A DNA stretch of 64,000 nucleotides from positions 8,606,046 to 8,670,045 of the forward strand of contig CM034104.1 in assembly GCA_019914945.1 (NCBI GenBank), in the 5' to 3' direction. This document shows, piece after piece, positions 15,101 to 24,280 of the stretch. The notes beneath the pieces are model-generated. The model did not search any database. It was not told the DNA's origin and saw only the letters and a list, made by a program, of their open reading frames with translations. The translations under genes were made by a program, and so were the position numbers. How positions within the stretch are numbered: the stretch's first letter is position 1; the number at the start of each line of letters is the position of its first letter. The stretch comes from Typha latifolia. Lineage: Eukaryota; Streptophyta; Magnoliopsida; Poales; Typhaceae.

Positions 15101-15731
15101 TCCATCTATCTGAATGCAGCCATTACTGAATTTATTCCATTCAGAACCTGGAAATGGTCTGTGGAAACGCAAAGCTGATGCTGCATTACGGCATTGCAAG
15201 GTATGCTAAGAAAGATCATTTTTCTTAACCATACTTTCCTAATCTATCACTAGTCAGTTGGGTAAATTTGGTAGACAGAAGATGCACATACATTAGAGTC
15301 TCTTTTACTTGTGTATCACGGAAAGAAATTATGTCAAGAAAATTGCTTATGGAGTTGGGTAAATTTGGTAGACAGAAGATGCACATACATTAGAGTCTCT
15401 TTTACTTGTGTATCACGGAAAGAAATTATGTCAAGAAAATTGCTTATGGTTTTGTTTAGGAAATTTCCCTTAGTATGAGCAATTCCATGAGGGAAGTAAG
15501 CTCCAACTTTGATATAAACTAATTTGGGCTTGGTCTCTGCAGACAATCAAATCCTTTCTTGATGAGACCTTGGATGCCATACCCGACTCTGTATTGGATT
15601 CAATTCTTACGAGAAGTCCATCAAATCTGGAAGGAGATGTTGCTGATATAGATTATTTGCTTCCTCCAAAATATGCGGTGCGTACCAAAGATCAGTCGGA
15701 GTCATTAGTATGCCTAACCTCATCAAGTTGA
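1413..15731 (+). CDS. tRNA-dihydrouridine synthase (DusA/Dus20-like), 3' seven exons
   Basis: The gene encodes an FMN-dependent enzyme that reduces uridine to dihydrouridine in the D-loop of tRNA, probably at positions 20/20a. Exons at 1413-1530, 8061-8142, 11454-11515, 11785-11857, 11942-12025, 15120-15200 and 15543-15731 join in one open frame of about 229 codons ending in TGA at 15729-15731. All six introns are GT-AG. Family motifs appear in order: HARKALLNGLSP with NRKIPPLKYEYY (catalytic-side barrel segment), NGGI (FMN phosphate binding), GVMVGRAAYNNP, then the helical C-terminal domain (NLFHSEPGNGLWKRKAD). The N-terminal half of the barrel, with the catalytic cysteine, lies upstream of the window. 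Introns 1 and 2 (6.5 and 3.3 kb) are enlarged by solo LTRs, but no exon is damaged, so the gene is probably functional. The substrate position is inferred from the DusA-type motifs and could differ. Confidence 0.87.
1920..3982 (-). mobile_element. Solo LTR A (long Gypsy-type LTR) in Dus intron 1
   Basis: The 2063-bp unit starts TGTCACGACTCG and ends CGGTTCTTACA on the + strand. It is flanked by GTATT (1915-1919) and GTATC (3983-3987), a 5-bp target duplication with one difference. Read on the - strand it has LTR architecture: TGTAAGAACC start, a TATA-like CTATAAATTAAA and a purine/pyrimidine-rich leader. No internal retroelement genes adjoin it, so it is a solo LTR. It is a diverged relative of the opposite-strand copy at 8446-10714. 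Confidence 0.8.
3988..5259. other. Intron 1 sequence between two solo LTRs
   Basis: This is AT-rich intronic DNA with only short open frames and no recognisable coding similarity. I see no repeat structure. Confidence 0.6.
5265..7982 (-). mobile_element. Solo LTR C in Dus intron 1
   Basis: The 2718-bp unit begins TGAAACACCC and ends GGGTGTTACA on the + strand and is flanked by a perfect 5-bp target duplication ATATC (5260-5264 and 7983-7987). Read on the - strand it opens TGTAACACCC, a common start of long plant Gypsy LTRs. It has no associated gag or pol. It shares organisation, including the 'ccggtgac..ccggcagcc' stretch near 7120, with solo LTR A but is not a close copy. Confidence 0.88.
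6931..6958. repeat. (GA)n microsatellite inside solo LTR C
   Basis: A run of about 14 GA units is visible within the LTR. Confidence 0.85.
8061..8142 (+). CDS. Dus exon b
   Basis: The exon lies between acceptor TTGCAG (8055-8060) and donor GTAAGT (8143). Its first base completes the lysine codon split by the previous intron. It encodes YEYYFALLRDFPEVQF and then TLNGGITSIDQ; NGGI contacts the FMN phosphate in this family. The exon sits between two related solo LTRs in opposite orientation. Confidence 0.87.
8446..10714 (+). mobile_element. Solo LTR B in Dus intron 2
   Basis: The 2269-bp unit begins TGTCAGAACC and ends GGGTCGTGACA. A TATA-like CTATAAATT lies near 8634, followed by a CT-rich leader. 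Its 3' terminal part is the reverse complement of the start of solo LTR A, with long runs of identity such as CATGACCGGCCATGCA, so the two belong to one family in opposite orientation. I found no clear target duplication (TTAGC against CTTTT), so the ends may be slightly off or altered. Confidence 0.75.
9133..9200. repeat. Imperfect (CT)n tract in solo LTR B
   Basis: A pyrimidine run of CT units interrupted by TTT lies within the LTR leader. Confidence 0.85.
11454..11515 (+). CDS. Dus exon c
   Basis: The exon follows acceptor GGCAG (ending 11453) and stops at donor GTATGA (11516). It encodes VNAAVRQGAQGVMVGRAAYN, the GVMVGRA phosphate-binding strand and loop of Dus enzymes. The last codon is split after two bases. 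Confidence 0.87.
11785..11857 (+). CDS. Dus exon d
   Basis: The first base completes the split Asn codon and gives the family motif NNP. The exon continues PWFTLGHVDGEVYGVPN and NSISRRQ. Acceptor GCAG ends at 11784 and donor GT starts at 11858. Confidence 0.85.
11942..12025 (+). CDS. Dus exon e
   Basis: This exon of 28 complete codons lies between acceptor TTCTAG (ending 11941) and donor GTTCGT (12026). It encodes ILENYQIYGDSVTGKYG and the following NRPNIRQLVK, the start of the C-terminal helical domain. Confidence 0.85.
12026..15119. other. Dus intron 5, with an LTR-like segment near 13590-14370
   Basis: The 3.1-kb intron is mostly AT-rich with no exon. Its part from about 13590 to 14370 has GGTGGT-rich sequence and, on the - strand, a TATA-like CTATATAG near 14100. 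This resembles the promoter and leader part of the LTRs elsewhere in the window, but I could not find ends or a target duplication. Confidence 0.35.
15120..15200 (+). CDS. Dus exon f
   Basis: This exon of 27 complete codons lies between acceptor TGCAG (ending 15119) and donor GTATGC (15201). It encodes PLLNLFHSEPGNGLWKRKAD and the AALRHCK that follows, typical of DusA-like C-terminal helices. Confidence 0.87.
15256..15449. repeat. Perfect 97-bp tandem duplication before the last Dus exon
   Basis: Copies at 15256-15352 and 15353-15449 read as identical, starting AGTTGGGTAAATTTGG and ending TTGCTTATGG. The duplication is intronic and ends 93 bp before the terminal exon. Zero divergence means it is recent, or an assembly artefact. 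Confidence 0.92.
15543..15731 (+). CDS. Dus terminal exon g
   Basis: The exon follows acceptor CTGCAG (ending 15542) and runs to the TGA at 15729-15731. It opens with TIKSFLDETLDAIPDSVLDS and ends LVCLTSSS. Its last part, after PPKYA, is a weakly conserved tail. A GTGCGT just after that point could be an alternative donor, so the final 16 or so codons are less certain than the rest. Confidence 0.8.
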   Translation, partial: TIKSFLDETLDAIPDSVLDSILTRSPSNLEGDVADIDYLLPPKYAVRTKDQSESLVCLTSSS

Positions 15732-17506
15732 AAGATGTGAGCTTGACAAAATTCCTAAACATGCAGCTTAGCTGCGAATACATGATATTTAGTTGTCTAT
15801 AACTTATTTCAAATGCAGCATGATTTTTGCCTGCAATTTGTGCACACCAATGAACAGTAAAAGGGGAGCGGGTTATTTGCAGAAAAAAGCCAGCTAGTTA
15901 TGATAGTAGTAGTTTTGGGCTCTTGAGTTTTAAAATAGCAAAGAAGAATATTTTTACTTATTTAATCCTAAAAACTGAAAAAAAAGACTATCTATTCTGC
16001 TTTGTTATAGACAGCAAGTATTGCACTAACTATAATTACACGTCAAACTACATTTCTTTCTCCCCTAGTGTGATTCTCTGTGATACCCACTCTTATTCCA
16101 TCTTCTACCTTCCCAGTCTTCTTTCATCTTCTATTATTATCCATAACTAGCAGTTGAAGTTTTCTTCTTCCTCTACAAAGGTATTATTTGGCAATCTTAT
16201 AAAATAGTATTTAGCTTTGATCTCACCCTTTTTTCGTTCTTATTTGTACGCTTTTCATTAATGGGCATGGTTATCTACTTATTTGTGCTTCGACCATCTC
16301 ATGTGGTTCAAGAATTCTCAAAAAAAAAAAAAAAAAATCATATGTAAGCAATTTTTTTTCCTTTTTTGATGTATACTTTATAAATGATGCACATAATTTA
16401 CTAATATAAACGCGCACTATGTTGTGCTTATTTCTTACAACATCAGACCGAAGCTTACATAGCTTGGGCGTGTGTAATGCATAATGTAAGATCTATTTAC
16501 AACATGCAAAATATATGTATCAAATGATGCTAAGTAATTAACTGAGAGAAATATGATGTGTATGTTTTGTATAGTTGTTGCGTCTATGAAATACATTTTC
16601 TTAAGCAATTAATGATGCATATTATTTTATTTTAGGCTTGATATTCTCTAAGCAAAGTTTAGAGGAAATAAGAAATGTTGAATGTAGACAATTTCTTACA
16701 AATGACTATATCTTTACAGATGAATTTATTGATGATAATAAAGTAGTAGAAGACATTGTTTGTGAAGGCAAGTAACCTACTTCAACACCCATTTGATTAT
16801 AAAAGATTAAAATGAGTTGATCACGGGCTTTAAGGGTTACCTATAACTATAGTGGATGCACTATTGAAAGAAATATTTGAGGATTTTGTTGATGAGTTTT
16901 ATTATCCTAAAGGGTGATACTTAATACCTCAAATTTACAAATTGGACCCTATTTTTTGGATAACTAATTTCAACGATGCACTAAAGATGCATACAGTCAT
17001 CGATTTAAATTTCAACCCACAAAGTGTAAGTATTATAAGATAATGAAAGGCCCTTGGACTGCCCATTGATGACAATGACAAGAAAATTGAATGGAGTTTT
17101 AATTTTTAAGATAGAAAAGATTATTGATAAAATTACATACAATAAGGTGATGGTTGGACGTCATAGACAAGTGACAACTTATTTCATTCTGAATAAAGTT
17201 CGAAAGCAATTTGTTAGAAATGAAGAACTTATGTCCGAATCAATTCAAACATTTATACAAATGAATTATAATATGCGTCTTTTCTATTGGAAAACATTAA
17301 TTTTAGGTAAAAGAAATTGAGGAAGTTGGTGAAATTTTGGCAAGTTGTGCAATTTATTAATTACATACACGAGGGAGTTCAGTGCACTAAAATATAAGTT
17401 AGTGGGACACTTTTACAAATTTTTTTGTACTTTTGGAGCTTGTTTGCGGACATTCAAGACTAACATACGTCTATTTTTCACTATTTATGGCATTTTCCTC
17501 GCAAAC
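15732..17506. other. Dus 3' flank and intergenic DNA
   Basis: AT-rich sequence follows the stop codon and includes the presumed 3' UTR. A homopolymer of about 17 A lies near 16320-16337. Between about 16640 and 17330 short open stretches recur (for example DEFIDDNKVVEDIVCEG) separated by stops. They may be a decayed transposon or gene fragment, but I do not recognise the family. Confidence 0.4.
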
Positions 17507-18260
17507 TGATACACCTTACGGGAGTCTTTTCTTATTGTGCTGGTTATTTAATTCAAAAAAAATAAGGATTTTGTATATTGTGTTCGAATGCGGAGGAGGT
17601 GCATTCGAATGCCCTTGCGAACGCCTGTAAACGTTCACATCAATAGAGAACGTAATTTGTGCGTTCGAACGCGCTCGATCCCGTTCGAACGCGATCGGCA
17701 GGAATTCACTGTTTATAGGATTAATAATTATCATTTTTGGCTTATTTGGTTAGCCTCTTATGGTGTGAATGCTAACCAAAAATATTATGATGAATGAATA
17801 TTGAGTTCTATCCTCTCTCTTGTCTCTCTACCCTAATCTCCCTTCCCCTTCGTTCAAGCCCTAGCCGTGCACCATCTCGACGCCGGTGATCTTCTAACCT
17901 TCCTCGTCTGTCGAGTCCTCCCTCCTCCTTGGGATCTCGGCCCCTTCTCCTCCTTCATCCTTATCCCCTAACCTTCACAACCATCCACCCTTATCTCCAT
18001 TATCATACCTAACCTTATCATCACCACCACCCGTCACTGCCACCATCACCCCCACTTTTGCGTATTTTCATCCTAGTTGCAGTCAGAATCTGCAAAGGGC
18101 GTAAATACCAAAAACGTAGATCAAAAGGTACGGATCGACCACCCATAGTTTTGGAATATTTCAACTACAATAGAACATCTAGTGAATATTTTTTCTCGGC
18201 TGGGCAGGCTGATTTCCTACAACTGATCCAGATCGGGAAGAGGACGTTCCATTCATAACA
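17507..18260 (+). mobile_element. 5' LTR of Gypsy element 1 (family F1)
   Basis: It starts TGATACACC, matching the TGATACA(T/C)TTAG start of other F1 LTRs in the window, and ends TTCATAACA two bases before the PBS. It has GCGTTCGAACGC-type motifs at 17583-17700 upstream of the presumed transcript start. The 754-bp length agrees with the 782-848 bp of the element 3 LTRs. Confidence 0.75.
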
Positions 18261-18262
18261 AG

Positions 18263-18275
18263 TGGTATCAGAGCC
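18263..18275 (+). promoter_or_regulatory. Primer-binding site (initiator tRNA-Met)
   Basis: TGGTATCAGAGCC is the standard plant retroelement PBS complementary to the 3' end of initiator tRNA-Met. It lies two bases after the LTR end, as expected. Confidence 0.9.
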
Positions 18276-18315
18276 CGGTGGACCTCGGACCTCCATTAAT
18301 AGTGGAGACAAGGTT

Positions 18316-18346
18316 ATGGCATCAAGGAGATCAATGGAGGGCGCAC
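18316..18346 (+). pseudogene. gag start of Gypsy element 1, split by a solo LTR
   Basis: The ATG opens MASRRSMEGA, similar to the MTSTRRPIEST start of gag in element 3. The frame is broken by the solo LTR at 18347 and resumes at 19213 (PTAEDSTHKNPNLEAK), where it again matches element 3 (PTREDSIHDDPNREAN). Removing the LTR and one TSD copy restores the match, so the insertion came after the element. Confidence 0.8.
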
Positions 18347-19207
18347 TAATACATTTAGTTAGGATCTTTTCTTACTGCATTAGTTGTTTATTTTTCATTA
18401 AAATAAAATTTCTGTAGGTCGCATTCGAACGCAGGAGGGGTCATATTCGAACGTCCTTGCGAACGCCTGCATTAAGTTCGCAAATGCAGAGAACGTGTAA
18501 TGCGCGTTCAAACACGGTCAGGCGAGTTCGAACGGCGCATTTGAACGCCTACATCGCGTTCGCACATACAAAGTACGTCTTTTGTGTGTTCAAATGCGAT
18601 TGGGCGCGTTCGAACACGATTGGCGGGAATCCTCTAGAATTAGGATTACTTATTGTTTTAGGACTTGTTGGTTAGCCTCTATATATATGTGGATGGCAGC
18701 CAAATTTATTATGCTATTGGAATATTGATTTTTTGCCTCTCTATCATCTATCTACCCTAATCTCCCTCCTCCCTCTTCACCATCCTTCCACCTCTACCGT
18801 TCGCAAGGTCTCTCCTAACTTCTAATCTCTCTCGACTGTCGATTCCCCCTTCTTCTTTGGGATCTCGACCACTTCTTCTCCTTTGTCTATTTCCCTTAAA
18901 CACATCCACCCTCCACCTTCATCTCCATACTCATCCATAACCCTAACATCCACTCAACCTGTTACCACCACCATCACCCATGTTCTTCCGTATTTTCGTC
19001 CCAGTTTCAGTTCGAATCTGCGAAGGACGTAAATACAAAAATTGTAGATCAGGATATTATGGATCTAATCCATTGGTTTCGTAATTTTCTGACTATAGGG
19101 AATATTTGACGAATATTTTTTCATGGTTGTGCGGACTGATTTAAGTAATAAATCCAGATCTTGAAAGAATTATTTCGTAGCCTATGTTTTAGTACAAGAA
19201 CCTATCA
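18347..19207 (+). mobile_element. Solo LTR (F1) in gag, TSD CGCAC
   Basis: The 861-bp LTR starts TAATACATTTAG (TG decayed to TA) and ends AACCTATCA. It is flanked by perfect 5-bp duplications CGCAC at 18342-18346 and 19208-19212. It carries the palindromic motif array at about 18420-18630 and a TATA-like TCTATATATATG near 18677. Confidence 0.92.
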
Positions 19208-19212
19208 CGCAC

Positions 19213-19280
19213 CAACAGCGGAAGACTCGACCCACAAAAATCCTAACCTAGAGGCCAAGCCCCTTGGTGCAGCTACGGTT
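19213..19280 (+). pseudogene. gag N-terminal fragment of Gypsy element 1
   Basis: This continues the gag frame after the solo LTR (PTAEDSTHKNPNLEAKPLG). Similarity to element 3 gag fades at about 19280, where the reverse-oriented LTR sequence begins. Confidence 0.65.
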
Positions 19281-20107
19281 ACGAACCGGCTTGATTCGAT
19301 TCGTAGCAATTCTGCACGAGATTTAGGATCCGCGGGTGGAGGCACAGATTCCTAGGTATAGGATGGAGGTGATGATGGAGTAGAGGCCGAGTAGTTGATG
19401 GTGGTGTCTCGGCAATAGATGATGGTAGTGTTGATTTGCAGATGCGGATGTGATAGATGGTTGAAGGCTATGATTGGCCTACAACTGTGATAAAAATCGT
19501 ACAGGAGGTAGAGACGGTTAAGATAAAAAAAATGAAAAGGGAGAAGTAGGCCTGCCTACGGGACTAAGGGGATCGACGGTAGAGGGAGATTAGAAGCTAG
19601 ATGAGACCATGGTAATGGAAGAGGTGGTTCTAGTTGGTGAAGAGGGAGGAGGGAGATGTAGAGGCATGCAGCCTAGTTGAGAGAGATGCCAGGGCAAAAG
19701 CCAATTAATCTTTCATTCCAAGCATGCCTAAGATACAAGCCATAAGACCCTATTTATAGAGATCAAATCAAAAAGTCAAACAAATTTAACTAAACTAGTC
19801 TTCCTTATCTTCTCGGATTAACCCTTAGATTTGCCACAGATATATTCTGAATCTGGAGAAGTCATGAATATAAAAGTTGTAGATTTAGAGGTTGATGATC
19901 TTATCCAACTATGTGATATTATTCGGATATATGTAGAATATTCTGCGAATATTTTTCCAAAACTGCGCAGAGTTGTATTTAGCTAATTAAATAAAATACT
20001 AATTTGCTAAGACTCTAACTAAACCAAATAACCAAATAAGATAATTAGACTCAATCCATTGAGCCTAATCTCCCTTTGATATGACCGATCTGACCCGGTT
20101 CGCATCA
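19281..20107 (-). mobile_element. Reverse-oriented LTR (family F5) inside element 1 gag
   Basis: On the - strand it starts TGATGCGAACCGGG at 20107 and runs through a promoter/leader-like stretch to about 19281. A related copy occupies roughly 49560-50233 in the same orientation and starts TGATGAGATC. Both are followed by the same 3' internal tail (ATCCACCACGC..). The left boundary is approximate and no target duplication was found. Confidence 0.6.
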
Positions 20108-20770
20108 ATCCACCACGCTTTCAACCACTTTGTTCTCAAAGTGTCCATGGCAGTTTCCAAACCTTCCATATTTGTCGAATCGTTCCCACGAACATCCGAG
20201 CCTAGTCCAAGAGCACAAGACTTGTGGAGGAGGCCATGGCTCGGCCAAGTGTAACACGATGTAGCCCGCTGATTGGTGCTCGTCCAATTAGTCCAAGGCT
20301 AAGATTTAACTCACCCACAATCCAATGTAAGCTCGATTCTAGTCTAGGCCTCGCGCAAGGGCTGATTAGATTAGGCTTTGGCACATTGCTTATGGGCTGA
20401 GGAGATTGTCCTTTAGATTGATAAGGAACTTGATAGGCAGCCACGACCATATGATTGGGCCGTCGAGGTATCGGATCCTCGATATCTTTCAAAGCTTCAA
20501 TGCCCTCAATCAACGGCTTGGGTGGCGATTAATGATGGCTGACGACCGCTTTGGGATTCCTAGCTGTCGATGTGGGCAGCAGGGTCTCCTTTGATGGTAA
20601 TGTATACCTCAGCGGTCCTTCGTCATGTTGTGGAGCTCAAGTGCAAGGGTGGTAAGTCAGTGCGGTGCCCGTGCGGTTCGTCGCGCTATTGCCATGGTGA
20701 CTCCAGGATCAGTACTCGTCGGTTCCCCTCTCTAGATAAAGGGGGTTCTTCATGTCTTCGATGACGCTCA
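20108..20770 (-). mobile_element. 3' internal tail of the F5 element
   Basis: Next to the F5 LTR start, the - strand encodes a decayed polyprotein end resembling the HLEDKV tail of chromoviruses (HFENKVVESVVD). A similar tail follows the other F5 LTR at 50234. The rest of the stretch, up to where gag resumes near 20780, has no feature I can name. Confidence 0.45.
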
Positions 20771-20779
20771 GGGGTACGC

Positions 20780-22080
20780 CTTGGAGGGTATCATCATCTC
20801 CTCGATGAAGATCAGTGCTGCAAGAAGGACCAACGGTGTTACCACACTGAACCGATGTCCCACAGCCTAGGTACAACATGTTAATGTCAACGAGCCGCTT
20901 TTACCTATTCCTACACAACATCCTCCACCTCTTGTACACAACCCGAGGCCGGTGGTGGTGGAACCTGAGAGGCGTGCGGCTCCGGTGCGCTTCGTCGGTG
21001 AAGAAGATTGGAACTTCGACGATTATATTGATCCCTTTGGAGATGGTGTTGGACGTGTTTGAGGATTCCGAGAAGGAGAGCAGCAACCATATCTATTTAG
21101 ACCTAAACCAAGGATCTTTCATAAGCCCGACAATGCTATCCGGGGGAGAACCGTACGCTTGGATTTTCCAAAATTTCAAGTTGGGGATCTGACGAATTGG
21201 TAATTTCAAGTGGAACAATATTTTGATTGTCAAGGGAGAGCGGAGGACACAAAAGTGAAGATGGCAAGCTTTCACCTCTACAAGATGGTGTTGCATTGGT
21301 ACCGATCGCCCGTTCGAGGTGGAGGACTTATCGGTTGGGCAAAATTTTATGGGAGGATTACGCGCAGATTTGGGACAGTGGTATATGAAGATTTTTCTGC
21401 CACATTAAGCAAAATAGTTCAAAGGACAACCTTGTCGGAGTACCAAGCAGAATTCGAAAGAGTTAGTAGTCAGTGTGAGCCACCTTGACCTGAATCGACA
21501 TTGATGAGCACTTTTATTTCAGGACTGTGGGAGGAGATCTAGGCAGACGTTTGTGCTCTCTATCCTACCACTCTTGAGGGGGCCTTCGAGAAGGCCATGA
21601 GGATGGAGTAAAAGCATAAGGCTCTGAAAATGGTAGCGAAGGCAAGTTGGGGCAGCTGAGATGCGTGGTTTGCGCTGAGAACGCCGGCTGGAAATTCTGC
21701 GGGTTGAAGGACAACGACTGCTAGTACAGGGGCATGACCATCTTTGAGACCATCTTCCGATGTTAGAGGAGGCACAAGAACCCCTGTTCGAACTCTCACA
21801 CCTGCCCCGGTAGAGGAGCGAAAGGCGAAGGGGCTTTGCTTTCGATGTGATGAATGTTTTACCCCCGGTCATCGGTGTTCCAAACCGATCGGGAGTGTGA
21901 TGCTCATTGACGGTCTCAAGGAGGACGATAAGGTTGTTGGTGATAGAGAGTATGCCGAGGAGGTCCATGGGGAGGACATGGAGGAGGGTGCAGAGGAAGA
22001 TATCCAAGTTGAGATATCGATGCATGCATATTTGGGTACTTTTGCGCCGAGAATATTGTGGGTTGACAGAATCGTTAGAA
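20780..22080 (+). pseudogene. gag of Gypsy element 1 (capsid domain and zinc knuckle)
   Basis: Gag forms the particle that packages the element RNA. The capsid domain is clear around 21130-21486: RTVRLDFPKFQVGD, then FQVEQYFDCQGRAEDTKV, LHWYRS, and FGTVVYEDF..LSKIVQRTTLSEYQAEFE (Retrotrans_gag type). It is followed by a zinc knuckle CFRCDECFTPGHRC near 21835-21880 and an acidic linker. Several frameshifts and in-frame stops (for example after the capsid at 21487 and in the linker) show that it is dead. Confidence 0.85.
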
Positions 22081-22386
22081 AGCATTGTGTGCACATCCTT
22101 ATAAATTTCGGGAGTACACAACTTTTTAGACAAGAGGTTGGTGAGGAAGATGGGCTTGGATGCTAAACTGACCGTAGGGTTTGAGGTTGCTATTGGAGAC
22201 GGCACGAAGCTTTGGGCGGAGAGCTTGTGTTGTCGAGTCAATATACGGGTGCAAGGACACGACATCATTATGGACTTGTATTCGTTGATGCTGCGAGGAG
22301 TGGACATTGTCCTTGGCACTCAGTGGTTGTAGAGCTTGGGACCCGTCACATTTGATTTTCGGAGTATATGGATGAAATTCCAGCAA
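22081..22386 (+). pseudogene. Aspartic protease of Gypsy element 1
   Basis: This is the retropepsin-like domain that would cleave the polyprotein. The usual active-site stretch HILIDSGSTHNF is decayed to HILINFGSTQLF, so the catalytic Asp is lost. Downstream, DAKLTVGFEVAIGDGTKL and VQGHDIIMDLYSL..VDIVLGTQWL match the family. A frameshift lies after the active site. Confidence 0.8.
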
Positions 22387-23130
22387 GAAAACAAAGAGGT
22401 GTGACTTGATGGTGTTCGATCCCTACCGAGTCCAGCGATTAGAGATTGTGCCCGGGGCTGCACCGGCGAACGTGAGATCATATTGGTATCCACATGTGCA
22501 GTAGGAAGTTATCTCTAAAATAGTGGTCGAGATGTTGGAGCAAGGCCTCATACAACCGTCATAGTTCTTACTCATCGCCCGTGTTATTAGTGCGAAAGAA
22601 GGACAGGTCGTGGCATTTTTGTCGACTACACTGGGCACTAAACACTATCACTGTCAAGGACCGGTATCGCATTTCATCATAGAGGAGCTACTGGACGAGC
22701 TTGTAGGGGCAACCGTATTTAGCAAGCTTGACTTGAGGGCTGGGTATCATCAAATTAGAGTTCACCTGACGAATGTGCACAAAACCGTATTTTGTACTCC
22801 AAATGGGCACTACGAGTTCCGGTGATGCCGTTCGGCCTCACCAATGCTCCAATAACTTTTCAAAGCCTCATGAATGATATTTTTTGGCATCTGCTGCAAA
22901 TGTATGCCTTGGTATTCTTTGACGATGTTTTAGTGTACAGTAGGATCGAAATGGAGCATCTGCGGCATTTAGATGATATGCTGAATTTGTTGAAGCAAAA
23001 TAAGCTGAAGGTTAAGAAGTCTAAGTGTTTATGGGGAGTACCACAAGTGTGTGACAGCGGAAGGAGGGCGGCGGATTCTCAAAAGGTGGCGTGTGTGATA
23101 GCTTGGCTGATCCCTACTTCCACCACAGGA
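22387..23130 (+). pseudogene. Reverse transcriptase of Gypsy element 1
   Basis: The RT copies element RNA into DNA. Motifs run in order: VRSYWYPH linker, a decayed QKKD(R)SWHF region, then [46 protein letters not shown] and the catalytic FFDDVLVYSRIE at about 22912-22945 (Ty3/Gypsy form of YVDD). Frameshifts occur near 22610 and 22800. The frame is cut at 23130 by a reverse-oriented solo LTR and resumes at 24058. Confidence 0.88.
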
Positions 23131-23134
23131 TTAC

Positions 23135-24057
23135 TGATAGGCTTTAATACCAATTTGTTAAGGCTCTGATACCAAATTGATAAATTGATAGGCTCTGATA
23201 CCAAATGATAGGCTCTGATACCAAATGATAGGTTCATGTACCAAATGATGAGATCTGGAACCAAAAGATCGACTACGGAACAATTCCTTAAGATCTGCAT
23301 TTATTGTAGGAAGCAGTCTGCGCAACTATGCGAAACTATTCGTCAAATATTCTTCTGTTGTCAGAAAGTTATGAAACCAATTGGGTTGGATCTGTACTTC
23401 ATGATCTACAACTTTCGTATCTATGCTCTTCACAGATTCGAACTGTAGCAGGGACAAAAATATGGAATAACGTGGGTGATAGTGGTGGTGACGGGTGTAG
23501 TGGATGTTAGGGTTATGGATGGGTATGGAGATGAGGGTGGATTGTGGAAGTGATTAAGGAAAATAGACGAAGGGAACGAAGTGGTCGAGATCCCAAAGAA
23601 GAGGGGTGACTTGACAGTCGAGGGAGATTAGAAGCGAGGAGAAACCTTACCAACAATAGAGGTGGAAGGATGGTGAAGAGGGAAGATAGGAGTCTAGAGA
23701 GAAGATATGAGGCAAGAAATCAAGAATCCAATAGCATAATGAAGTTGGTTGCCATCCACATATTTATAGAGGCTAGCCAACAAGTTCTAAATCAATATGA
23801 AACCCTAATTCTAGAGGATTCCCATCGATCGCGTTCGAACGCGCCCGATCATGTTCGAACGCACTCAAAAAGCTCCTTCTCTAGATTTGCGAACGCGCCA
23901 CAGGCTTTCGAACGCGGGCGTTCACAAGGCGTTCACAAGCATTCACAAGAGCGTTCGAACCCGACTCCATATGCGTTCGAACGCGAGCTACAGGAATTTT
24001 ATTTTAATAAAAATAAATATCTAATGCAATAAGAAAAGATCCTAACTAAGTGTATCA
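23135..24057 (-). mobile_element. Solo LTR (F1) inside RT, with iterated PBS-like units
   Basis: The unit starts TGATAGGC and ends TGTATCA on the + strand. It is flanked by ATTAC (23130-23134) and ATTGC (24058-24062), a 5-bp duplication with one difference. Removing it rejoins [12 protein letters not shown] of the RT connection. On the - strand the LTR begins TGATACACTTAG and its last about 150 bp contain at least three copies of ATTTGGTATCAGAGCC, so PBS-like sequence lies inside the LTR boundary. The palindrome array is at 23828-23990. Confidence 0.87.
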
Positions 24058-24280
24058 ATTGCGTGGCTTCTTGGGGCTGACCGGGTATTACCGCCGCTTC
24101 ATTGTTGGGTATGGCAAGATCGCTACTCCTCTCAGTGCATTTGCTTAGGCGGTTTGCTGTTGGACCGCGGGTGCATCCGGGTGCCCGCGAACGACGGGTT
24201 GTGGCAGAAATTATTGGAGCAGTTCCACTAATCTCCGGAGACCAATCGTGAGGGTGTTTTGAGGACTTTTAGGAGGCTAT
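24058..24280 (+). pseudogene. Start of RNase H/connection region, deleted
   Basis: [27 protein letters not shown] is the conserved segment after RT in Gypsy elements. It stops at about 24148; the following bases already resemble integrase upstream sequence, so nearly all of RNase H is missing. Confidence 0.75.

Noticed and set aside
21519..22319. 266-codon open frame on the minus strand
   Set aside because: It is antisense to the gag-protease region of Gypsy element 1, whose sense strand carries clear family motifs.
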